Shown here piece by piece: positions 55,471 to 64,000 of a stretch of DNA of 64,000 nucleotides. The DNA comes from Atriophallophorus winterbourni (Eukaryota; Platyhelminthes; Trematoda; Plagiorchiida; Microphallidae): positions 62,001 through 126,000 of the forward strand of contig JACCGJ010015250.1 in the NCBI GenBank assembly GCA_013407085.1, given 5' to 3'. The notes below the pieces were generated by a model that saw only the letters and a list, made by a program, of their open reading frames with translations, did not search any database and was not told where the DNA came from. How positions within the stretch are numbered: position 1 is the stretch's first letter; each line of letters opens with the position of its first letter. The translations under genes and the position numbers were made by a program.

Positions 55471-57321
55471 TCAATTCCTCTTATAAGTGTCAACAAATCT
55501 TTCTTCAGAATGCATTTCATCATTTGAGCGATTCAGCAACAAATCGTTAGGACACAAAGAGCAAGAGTCAATATCCTCTGAAGACGAAGGAACAAGCGGT
55601 TTGTTGTCCAGAATTCGCTCAGCTTCAATTAGAGCGGTTTGCATCGTCTCGTCCGATGGTGTTTGTTCTGTGCATGTAGCATTTAATGCACGACGAATTG
55701 ATCTTATCAGCCGCTCCCAAACACCTCCTCTATGACTACAGTACGGAGGATTAAAGCACCACTCAATGCTATGTGAAACTAGTTTATCCGATAAACCGTC
55801 ACTGTTCAATCCATTTAGCCATATACGTAGCACTCGTTCAGCGCCAACAAGGTTGGACCCATTATCCGAATAAATAATCTGCGGTTCACCTCGACGTCCA
55901 ATGAAACGAAAGAGCGCCATCAAAAACGAAGTCGTATCCATAGAATGGGCTACATCTATGTGGACTGCGCGTGACTGTGAACAAGTAAATAGGCATCCGT
56001 ATCGTTTTTCTACAGATCGACTTCGCCTAACTTCAAACGTTCCAAAATAATCCTGACCCACTTTAGCGAACGGGTAAGAACCTGTGGTCACACGGACTGA
56101 AGGAAGATCAGACATCAGTTGAGTTGCCGGTCTGGCATCTAACCGTTTACAGGTTAAGCATTTTGCGAGTGCTGGCTTCACGCATGATAGCCCACTGATC
56201 GGCCAAAATTTCCTGCGCAGGACGCTGAGGGTATGCGCTGGCCCAGAATGTCCTTCGAGCAGATGAACATCAAAAATCAATAGGTCAGTAACATTATGCC
56301 TTTTAGGAATTATAATGGGATGAATGCTTTCATCCGCAAGATCAGAATGCCTCAATCGACCACCAATTTTCCAAATACCTTGATCAATAAATGGGCGTAA
56401 CTTCTTCATTGATGACAAATTGAACTCGCAGGGCTCACTTAGCGCCTTATCACCAAATACATTCCGTTGCGTCAATCGAATAATTCCTGCTTCGGCATTT
56501 CGGAATTCGTCTAATCCGATCTTGCCAACCGATAAAGATCCATTGGAACCATGACCAAACATGATAATAAGATAACGATGGAAACAGATCAGCCATGCAA
56601 TCGAGCGTACGAGCCGTTTCCAACTAGAGAATCGACGAAGAATGACATCTATTCCACACTCTGACTCAACCGAAGTAATGTTACAATTGGCACGCTTGGA
56701 TTCAATTTGTTCGCTGCACTGTGGATCAACTACTCCAGGCCGCATATCAATGGTTTGTTTCAGGAAGTCGAGGCTGTTCAACCAAAATTCCAATCGAGAC
56801 AATTCCATAACACCTCTGGAGGTCAAATCAGTCGGATTGAATCGTGTACCAACATGCCTCCACTGGCCAGGTGTCGTGTGTTCATGTATGAAGGTCAAAC
56901 GAATTGCTACGAATGTTGACAAACGACTCGTTTGATTGGTAATATAATACAAAACGGTCATCGAATCAGTCCAAAAGAAAACGTTTTTGACAAGTTCACC
57001 AAAGGCGGATTTCAGAATCAGATATACATGTACCGCGAGTACAGCTGCGACTAATTCCAACCTAGGAATCGATACCGCTTTCAATGGATTCACTCGAGAT
57101 TTTGAAAATAATAGACGAACCGGTGACATGACCGAATCATTATACAAGCGTCCATATGCAACAGCGCCAGGGCCAGATTCCGAAGCATCGCTGAAAACGT
57201 GAAGACTCAAGGACGACATACTCTCATTCATTTCGCTAATGCGTCTTGGAATACGTAACTCTTTGATTGCATGCATGCTACTGATCCACTTATCACACAT
57301 TAGGTAGAGATCATCACACAT
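55471..57321 (-). CDS. BEL RNase H and integrase, 616 codons open
   Basis: RNase H: LHVFSDASESGPGAVAYGRL, RLELVAAVLAVHVYLIL, VFFWTDSMTVLYYI. Integrase: H2C2 zinc motif (HLLEGHSGPAHTL, CLTCKRLDA), then core VGQDYFGTFEVRRSRSVEKR, IIYSDNGSNLVGAERVL and GGVWERLIRSIRRAL carrying the D, D and E positions. The three catalytic residues are visible and the frame is open. It is C-terminal to a broken RT, so it is unlikely to be made in its native polyprotein. Confidence 0.9.
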   Translation of the reverse strand: MCDDLYLMCDKWISSMHAIKELRIPRRISEMNESMSSLSLHVFSDASESGPGAVAYGRLYNDSVMSPVRLLFSKSRVNPLKAVSIPRLELVAAVLAVHVYLILKSAFGELVKNVFFWTDSMTVLYYITNQTSRLSTFVAIRLTFIHEHTTPGQWRHVGTRFNPTDLTSRGVMELSRLEFWLNSLDFLKQTIDMRPGVVDPQCSEQIESKRANCNITSVESECGIDVILRRFSSWKRLVRSIAWLICFHRYLIIMFGHGSNGSLSVGKIGLDEFRNAEAGIIRLTQRNVFGDKALSEPCEFNLSSMKKLRPFIDQGIWKIGGRLRHSDLADESIHPIIIPKRHNVTDLLIFDVHLLEGHSGPAHTLSVLRRKFWPISGLSCVKPALAKCLTCKRLDARPATQLMSDLPSVRVTTGSYPFAKVGQDYFGTFEVRRSRSVEKRYGCLFTCSQSRAVHIDVAHSMDTTSFLMALFRFIGRRGEPQIIYSDNGSNLVGAERVLRIWLNGLNSDGLSDKLVSHSIEWCFNPPYCSHRGGVWERLIRSIRRALNATCTEQTPSDETMQTALIEAERILDNKPLVPSSSEDIDSCSLCPNDLLLNRSNDEMHSEERFVDTYKRN

Positions 57322-57504
57322 CGTCTCGTTTCAACCCAAAGGTTTTCTGCAACAATTTTGTAGTGAAACCTTCCCAGGAAAAATCCAAGGACTCATGAGG
57401 CCAAGTGGGTCATACAACCCACTTACAACTGACGACAAACTTCGTTTCGTCGTTGGGCGTTTTGACAGATTCAGATCAAACGCGAATTCGTCAGTGTCTG
57501 CATC

Positions 57505-58650
57505 TCATTTAACACCCAGCATTCTTTCGGTCGGAAGCTTATCTTGGCTAATAACTCGAACATTATGTGCGCGTTCGTCCTCCGGCACATCTTCAAGTAA
57601 ATTACGATCATTGGAAATCCATTTTGTCAAACGAAACCCTCTCATTCGTAACAATGCAGACAACTGCTCCACCAAGGATTTTGCTTCGAGTTCAGTAGGC
57701 ACTGATATCAAACAGTCACCCACATAAAAATTTCTTGAAACATGGTCTCTTATTTTCTTTTCAAATAGATGGTCGAATTGCTCAACCGTTTTTCGCAGTG
57801 CGAACGTTGCGCAGAATGGAGACGACGTTGCACCAAAAGGATGAACCGTCATCCGAAACCTTTTAATGGGACCCGAAATGTCATTTTTGTCCCACCAGAA
57901 AATTCGAAGAGCATTTCTATCATTCTCTGGCACCTTTACCTGTAAGAACATTTCTTCGATATCAGCGGAAACGGCATGGGCGTGTAAGCGGAACCTTATC
58001 AACACGTCGATCAAATTTGTTGTCAGATTTGTTCCTTGAAGTAGGGCATCATTCAACGATACACCGTTGTGTTTAGCAGCACAATCGAACACAATTCTAA
58101 GCTTCTCTGGTTTCTCAGGATTGAAAACAGGATGGTGAGGCCAATACCAAGCATGATTCTCATCTGCATTAATCGGAACGGTTTCGATATAACCAGTAGT
58201 CAAATGATGTGCCATTATCTTGTTGTAGCGTTCGAATAACCCACTGTCACGTTCGAATCGACGCCTTAAGTAGCCCAAGCGGTTTTCCGCTATCCAATAA
58301 TTTGCGGTAAGTTTACGTCTATCACCCCTCCATGGTATCGGCACCTAAAAGTGACCGTCAATAAATTTTGATCGTTTTACTAGAGAAAATGCTTCTTCAT
58401 CCTCACGCGATCGTTTCTTGCCTTCTGTGGCAATGTCCGCAAATTCAGTATTGTATAGCCTCCCGATACATTCATCGATGGACCCTTCATCCGTAGAAGA
58501 ATTTAAACTGAAGACATTTTTCGAGTCTTGGCATGCCGGTCCTTGCAAAATCCAACCCAACAATGTTTTCGTTGCAAAAGAACGGCGCCTGCCTCCTAAT
58601 CGCTGTTCCAACGCCCAATGCACTTCCGGAACGTTACATCCAATCAGCAA
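57505..58650 (-). pseudogene. BEL reverse transcriptase, altered YVDD box
   Basis: 58650-58345 is the linker with the conserved LIGCNVPEVHWALEQRLGGR and LGWILQGP. 58344-57505 is the RT: WYWPHHPVFNPEKPEKLRIV, FDCAAKHNGVSLNDALLQGT, VSADIEEMFLQVKVPENDRN and TSSPFCATFALRKT. The catalytic box, usually YVDD, reads NFYVGDCLIS, so one Asp is Gly. An in-frame TAG at about 58347 separates the two frames. Confidence 0.9.
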
Positions 58651-58652
58651 GG

Positions 58653-59066
58653 TTATTTCTTGTCCAACATTCTCGAGAATCTTAGATCCTTCAAATGATC
58701 ATATCTTGCGATGATACTATTCGGGGAATTCATTGTTACTTCAGGTAACTTGGAAACCGTGTAAGCTTTGGCAACATGAATTACTTCATCCCCGTCAACG
58801 GAATGTACATTGCAACTCAATACTGAACTTTTCAATTTTCGATGCAAACCGAGCGAGGTTATCGACACATCAACTGCGACACTAGGCATACCGAATTTCT
58901 CAAATAATCTTTGTGAGATCAGAGTGGTATACGAGCCATTATCGAGTAACGCCACGACTGGAACAAGCCCCATAGGCGTGTCAATTTTCACCGTCAGGTA
59001 ACCCAGGCTTACTGCTGTACTGAGAGCAGTAAAACTGTAATTATCAGTTATTTGTTGCTCACTCAT
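58653..59066 (-). pseudogene. BEL aspartic protease
   Basis: VPVVALLDNGSYTTLISQRL is the active-site block of a BEL/Pao retropepsin (usually D-S/T-G-S). Here the middle residue is Asn. Flanks LGYLTVKIDTPMG and FGMPSVAVDVSI fit the fold. A frame change follows at 58653. Confidence 0.82.
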
Positions 59067-59108
59067 ACGATTATAATGTAGAGACGAATGGTGAAGTCTA
59101 CCACACCC

Positions 59109-60377
59109 TTAGACGGAGCAAACAGTCGGCACCTTGCAGTCGCATGCGTTATGAAACCGGTTCAAGCAAACGTAGCACATACCGTGTTGCTTAGCAACAG
59201 CCCATCTGTCTTTCACATCAGCCTTCAAATATGTAGAGCAGTTTTCTATTCGATGACGTCCTTCAGACGGGTAGCATTCTATTCGCATTGATGATGAGTA
59301 ACTTGTGGTCATGTACACTCTCCGTCCTTCGGACAATTTCAATTTCTCTGATGGCTTAGTTGACCCATTAGTCTCATTAATGAGCATGCCAAACCTGCCC
59401 CTGGCGATTCTCGCTTTGCGGAAGACAAACTCGGATAAACGTGCAAAGTCAACTTCTGACCCATAAGCGGTAATCGCATCTGCCAGGTCAGCCCATTGCT
59501 GTTGTAGTCCAGCCGGCAAACATTTGACCGATCCTCCCAAGGTGGTGACAGAGTTCAAGTGTGCTTCACAGCGCATTTGCTTTAAAGCAATCTAACAACT
59601 TTCCATCTTCGAAGCAAGGTTTGACAGACTATCCGAATCGCTTCTTACTTTGGCTGCTTCACTCAACACCTCGGTCAATAACGAGCGTGCAACGACATGA
59701 GGCAGGCCAAACATTTCCTGTAGGATGCTGCCTGCTCTTTTATACCCGTCTTCAGATGACAGCATCACACAAGCATCAATCACTTGTCGAGCATTGCCTC
59801 GGCAATAATACATAAGATATAGCAAACGCTGTCCGGAATCGCAAGTTTTCGATTCTATATAACACTCAAATTGCCGAACAAATTTCCAGTAATCCACCGA
59901 ATTGCCATCAAATGTAGATAACTCTACCCTAGGCAATGAAGCAACATCGTTGACGACCCTTTGTGACATCTTCACCGCTTCCGACTCAATATGTCGATTA
60001 ACCGGAACTTCAGCAACATAGTTGTCGTTGACACTGCATCCGGTCAAACGAGCTATCGTTTCCTTAGCAATCACTAAATCTCTCTCTAATTCGAGCTCAC
60101 GCACAGACGGCCCATGTTTAGAGCCGAAATTAGAACTACCTCGAGATAATATACAAGAGCTACGCGAGGCGGAACCAACAGTGTCACTATCACCATCACA
60201 GGCAAGCTTATCAGTAGTGTTCAGACGTTTCGATTTACGTAACATTATCAAAAATGGCGAAACAAAAAATATAAAAGGCAAGAACGTCACCAATGTTTGA
60301 ACAGAAATGAGTAGATGTACGAGGGTCCAAGTTGATCCTCGTTCCGCTGGATTGGCGATCCAATTGACCGTATCCAA
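59109..60377 (-). pseudogene. BEL Gag region
   Basis: 60377-59592 (261 codons) holds LPRVELSTFDGNSVDYWKFV then RQFECYIE, the start block of BEL/Pao Gag. The better start may be the Met at MLRKSKRLNTTDKL. 59576-59109 continues in the same frame after a stop near 59590, with LPAGLQQQWADLADAI and a Cys/His cluster (CSTYLKADVKDRWAV, CYVCLNRFHNACDC) like the family's zinc knuckle. Confidence 0.88.
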
Positions 60378-60478
60378 TTCGGCAATTCGATTTGAGTGCT
60401 TCCCGTCAAGTTCGGGAAGAAAACGAAAACTTCTCGTCCAGTTGGAGAAGAATCAAAATCCAGTTTCAAATTGAGTAC

Positions 60479-60994
60479 TGTAACGACCAATGTCGTTAGT
60501 TAACGTGTAGATACCCGTCCCTAGTTCGACAATTCAGAACCACGATTTGGGTTTACTACGGTACTGTAATTAATTACAGTTATAATAATAATGGTATACA
60601 AACCTCAATTATATCGGAACGCACCGGTACAATGGAGTCAAAACTCCAGCAATAATAGATTCTATGAAAATGACGACCTGACTCATAAAAACTAGAAATA
60701 GTTAATTTATCAATGTTGTCGTCCAAATTTCTGTATCAATCAACAAATGACACACAAATTGGTGTCCAAATTGAAACAAAAAAATGAGCCCAAATACCAC
60801 GTGCAAAAATATGTGGAATTTAATGGCAGCCAGGCAAAATCAATTAGTTCAACAAAACAAAAAATGTGTACAAGTGGATCGAACAGTATCAAAAATGTAT
60901 ACACAAATAGGTAAAACTGTGAAAAATTAAAAAAATCAATTTGTTTAAATAGAAAAATAAGAAGGAATTTAACACAAATTATTTGTCATTTACA
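60479..60994 (-). repeat. BEL 5' LTR
   Basis: 516 bp, same ends as the 3' LTR, differing by substitutions and small compensating indels. Confidence 0.95.
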
Positions 60995-60999
60995 GGTTG

Positions 61000-62789
61000 T
61001 CTTCAATACTACTAACGATTTATTCCGAATTTCGCAGCAGGGGCACAACCGTTATTTCTCGCTCAGCATGCAGAAAAGTGGGAATGGAATCATGAACTGG
61101 AGTCAGTGTTTCGCACTTCGATTCAAGCTATTGTGGACCGACCAGTACTGGTGGCGTTTTCGCCTATAAAACCCACCACTTTGATCACAGATGCATCGGA
61201 CGTCGGAATTGGTGCTGTGTTGGAACAGGAAGGGTTCCCGATCATCTGTATATCCCGATTGTTGAACCAAGCAGAACGAGGATACTCACAAACGCAAAAG
61301 GAGGCACTGGCGATATTCTGGGCGGTCAAGCGACTTCACAAATATCTATTCGGAATACAATTTCAGATTGTCACGGACCACCAAGCTCTGCAATTCTTAT
61401 TCAATCCTAAGAAATCGCTTGCCAAAGCTACGGCATCGATGTTACAAAGATGCAGTATCTACCTTGCCGGATACGATTATGAGATTGTCCATAGAGCGGA
61501 AAAAGATATTCCGCAGGCTGACTTTCTGTCCAGGCACGCAAAATTTTCTGCAGCGGAAGCATGCTGTCTCATCTCCCAATCATGTGCCGTTTCCCGTAAG
61601 CAACAACGAACGTTCACGAAGAAGTACTATTCAACAGTTATGTCAGCCATACGGAACGGTTGACGTCCAGATGTGCGGAAGAAATACCTACGCCTTTACC
61701 AGATCCGTGATGAGCTACTGATACAACCGGACGGTGTGATTTGTCGGGGAGACCGATTGCTCATCCCGCCACCGTTGAGGAAGCCTGTCTTGGACGATCT
61801 ACATAAGGGCCATATGGGCATTGAAAAAATGAAATCGTTGGCACGGCAAGAGGTTTGGTGGCCAGAAATTGATGCCGACATCAGAAGTACAGCTATGAAC
61901 TGCGAGGCTTGCTGCACAAAATCAATTCACGCCCAAGGGACTGGACACCATGGCCCGACAGTTACCTTCCCTGGCAACGAATCCATGCAGATTATTGTGG
62001 ACCGTTTTTGGGAAAGTACTTCGCACTTGTGATCATCGACTCGTATTCCAAGTGGCCAGAAGTCTTTCTGACAACCACAGCAACGACGGCGTTCACAATG
62101 CAAGCTCTAAGGAAGTGTTTCAGCCGTGAAGGAATCCCACAAGTACTTATCACTGACAATGCTGCCCAATTCTGTTCCAATGAAATGAAGGAATGGCTGG
62201 ATAGCATCGGGTGCCGACACTTACGAACTGCTCCGCGGCATCCATGTTCAATGGCGCTGCAGAGAATCTTGTGAAAACTATCAAGAGTGCTATTCACTCA
62301 GCCAATCCTGGGAGCTTCCAAGCCTTGGACGTATTCATTGATAACTTTCTACTGCAATACCGTAATGCCGTCCATTGCACGACCAGAGAGAGCCCAGCCA
62401 AGTTGTTCAAATCCAGGACACTCCGAACTTCCCTACACCGAATGGATTCGAGTGATGTGACTTATTTCAGAGGAAACGACTTGAGACCTGCTCATGGCAT
62501 CGTCACGCGACAGATCGAAAATTCAATGATTGAGATCACTGACCTAAAGGATGCAAGTGTGCACCAACGCCACAAAAGTCAAGTACAATTCAAAAGGTCA
62601 GTAGAGGAAAACATCAATCAGGAATCAACGCATCAACCAGAACCAAGTGTGAAACCTCAGGAGTCAACTGCTCTTAGAAGGTCTGCGAGGTTGGCGAATC
62701 GGAACAACGCAACAATTTCGAGGGAGGAAGGTTGTGGTGTGGTTCCGAAAATCCTACCCACCACGATGCAAGCTGAGCTGGTTGGCTGA
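61000..62789 (+). pseudogene. Gypsy Pol, second part: RNase H and integrase
   Basis: After an in-frame TAA near 61015 (QYY*RFIPNF), RNase H follows with LITDASDVGIGAVLEQEGFP, QKEALAIFWAVKRLHKYLFG and TDHQALQFLF. The integrase has an HHCC-type domain (HKGHMGIEKMKSL, NCEACC), then core Asp residues in IHADYCGPF and LITDNAAQF and Glu in NGAAENLVKTIK. The core lies in three registers (61673-62032, 61909-62274, 62211-62789), so it is frameshifted twice. Confidence 0.9.
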
Positions 62790-63040
62790 TCTCTCGTCCA
62801 ACAGGATGTCAAGTTTTGATTGCCGATAACGCCATATTGACTTATCGATTTCCTGTTATCGTTATCACTCGCATTCCACCGATTTTCTGTTCGATAACTC
62901 AGTGAACAATATTCATCTGTTGAATACGATTTTGGTACATAATCAACTCACCTGTTAGACACATTACATTCTGTTTGCCCTGCCGTGATTTCTCAATTCG
63001 ATTTCTGTTGTGATTCGCATTTCAATTCAATTCCATTACA
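62733..63040 (+). repeat. Gypsy 3' LTR
   Basis: 308 bp, same ends as the 5' LTR with roughly ten substitutions seen by eye. Confidence 0.93.
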
Positions 63041-63977
63041 CTATAGTTGCGTACATCCGAAATAGGACCCTTTTTGGATATGGCCATTACCGCCGCTCGT
63101 TTCCAATAATCCGGTAGTATACCTTGGAGTAAGGTAGCTTTGAAAAAATTTCTGATTGCAAGACTAACTATATTCGCGAGTGGTTGGAGAATAGCCGGAT
63201 ATATACCGTCGGGGCCAGCTGACTTAGTTTTATCCAGCTGCGACATAACTGTGGTGACCGTTTTCTGATTAACCTCCACCAAGCTAAACGGAGTTGCTCT
63301 GCACTCGTGAGTTACTAAACAGTTACCTGAATCGCACCGATAAACACTGCAGAAGAATGAATGCAACGCATCAGCTATTTCCGGTGCATTCAAAGCCGTA
63401 TTGTCATCACCCTGCACTAACGCACCTATTTCTTCTCTTAGTGATCGCTTGGACTAAACATAGCCATAAAAAGCTTTCAAGTTATTCTTTGTTTCTTTGG
63501 CAAGTCGGGATTCGAAGTCCCTTTTAGCTTCCCTTTGCAGCGCAACAGCTGAATTTCTGGTCTGTATGTACTGCAGTCTAGATCGGTGAGTTCCATAGAA
63601 TTTGTGAGCCCTTCAGCTACGGTCACGACATCTAATATCCTCGCGAATAGACGCGCTCCACCAGAGGGGTTTTCCTCGCGTATTCACTGGTTGTAGAGGA
63701 GCAAAATTATCATGTAGTTGTAAAAGGTGGTTTTTATAATAATACACTTGGTTTATACACTAGGTTCTAATTCATATGTTTCCCAACTCAGATTCATTGC
63801 TTCAGTTTGTAGTTGGACGATATTCATTCGACCAAAGTTGCGGGACATCTTTACTTGACGATTAGGGTGCACTAAAGACCAGTCAAAAAGAATTACAATG
63901 TGGTCGCTCTTGCCTAGTGGTGAAAGGTATTTGATTATATAAATATCTCTTCCATGAGACGATAGAACCAAATCCAA
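63041..63977 (-). pseudogene. Host non-LTR element, endonuclease end and RT fingers (5' part)
   Basis: 63977-63753 encodes LDLVLSSHGRDIYIIKYLSP then LGKSDHIVILFDW, the endonuclease end. 63417-63041 encodes LDKTKSAGPDGIYPAILQPL and KKGPISDVRNY. Removing the two LTR insertions joins this to the 50-kb part as RNYRPVSLTSIL across TSD sequences. The region at 63417-63750 is shifted. The element runs off the right edge. Confidence 0.85.
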
Positions 63978-64000
63978 AGTGGACGGAGTATGTTCTGTCC

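Larger units (their letters stand above)
54385..60994 (-). mobile_element. BEL/Pao LTR retrotransposon (6610 bp), TSD GGTTG
   Basis: 516-bp LTRs at both ends, flanked by GGTTG (54380-54384 and 60995-60999). Its removal rejoins the Gypsy RT codons exactly (RSIMGCLQYY). A purine-rich AGAAATTTGGCGGGCGG precedes the 3' LTR on the minus strand. Domain order is gag, protease, RT, RNase H, integrase. Confidence 0.96.
52108..63040 (+). mobile_element. Gypsy LTR retrotransposon, TSD CTATA, split by BEL/Pao
   Basis: 308-bp LTRs at both ends with matching CTATA flanks (52103-52107 and 63041-63045). A polypurine tract GAGGGAGGAAGG precedes the right LTR. Without the BEL insertion and its extra TSD it measures about 4.3 kb. 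Domain order gag, protease, RT, RNase H, integrase fits Ty3/Gypsy. Pol has several frameshifts and stops. Confidence 0.95.

Overview
The window looks like a piece of a flatworm chromosome, most probably a schistosomatid trematode. It is AT-rich with many (TA)n tracts, has very short introns in one host gene, carries a gene with the architecture of schistosome micro-exon genes (MEGs), and is packed with decayed CR1-like, RTE-like, Gypsy, BEL/Pao, piggyBac and Tigger/pogo copies. No bacterial-type operons, RNA genes or CRISPR arrays were seen. Genus and species cannot be fixed from the sequence alone.

Host genes. (1) Positions 1-8.5 kb, minus strand: a MEG-like gene. A signal-peptide exon (8321-8381) is followed by candidate symmetric micro-exons of 12 or 21 nt, all in phase 1 and all open, at 7659, 5102, 4009, 3446, 2669, 1793, 1076 and 448. 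The four exons between 1076 and 3457 are copies of one 12-nt exon carried on tandem 0.7-0.9 kb intron-exon units. The gene runs off the left edge. (2) 14.6-16.5 kb and 29.4-30.4 kb, minus strand: fragments of one or two paralogues, with a truncated signal-peptide exon, 24-nt and 42-nt candidate exons, and Tigger and CR1 insertions. (3) 37.8-38.5 kb, minus strand: mitochondrial ribosomal protein S10 with introns of 29 and 32 nt.

Duplication. A block at 8341-13160 recurs at 16423-24442. It carries the MEG promoter side, hammerhead-like motifs, an RTE remnant, an inverted-repeat element and a dead piggyBac. The second copy holds a 3198-bp CR1-like insertion with an intact 928-codon ORF2; the first copy preserves the exact empty site.

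Middle. 24.7-36.3 kb holds a two-ORF CR1-like element, further non-LTR remnants and an almost full RTE-like element. 38.6-42.6 kb is a patchwork of short GC-richer repeats and CR1 debris. 42.8-50.2 kb holds further non-LTR elements on both strands.

Right end (50-64 kb). A minus-strand non-LTR element has been split in its RT motif by a gag-only LTR element (50710-52093) and, 14 bp away, a Gypsy element (52108-63040). The Gypsy element is itself split by a BEL/Pao element (54385-60994). All three have matching LTR pairs and 5-bp target duplications. Most transposon proteins carry frameshifts, stops or lost catalytic residues, so the region is mainly a graveyard around two kinds of host gene.
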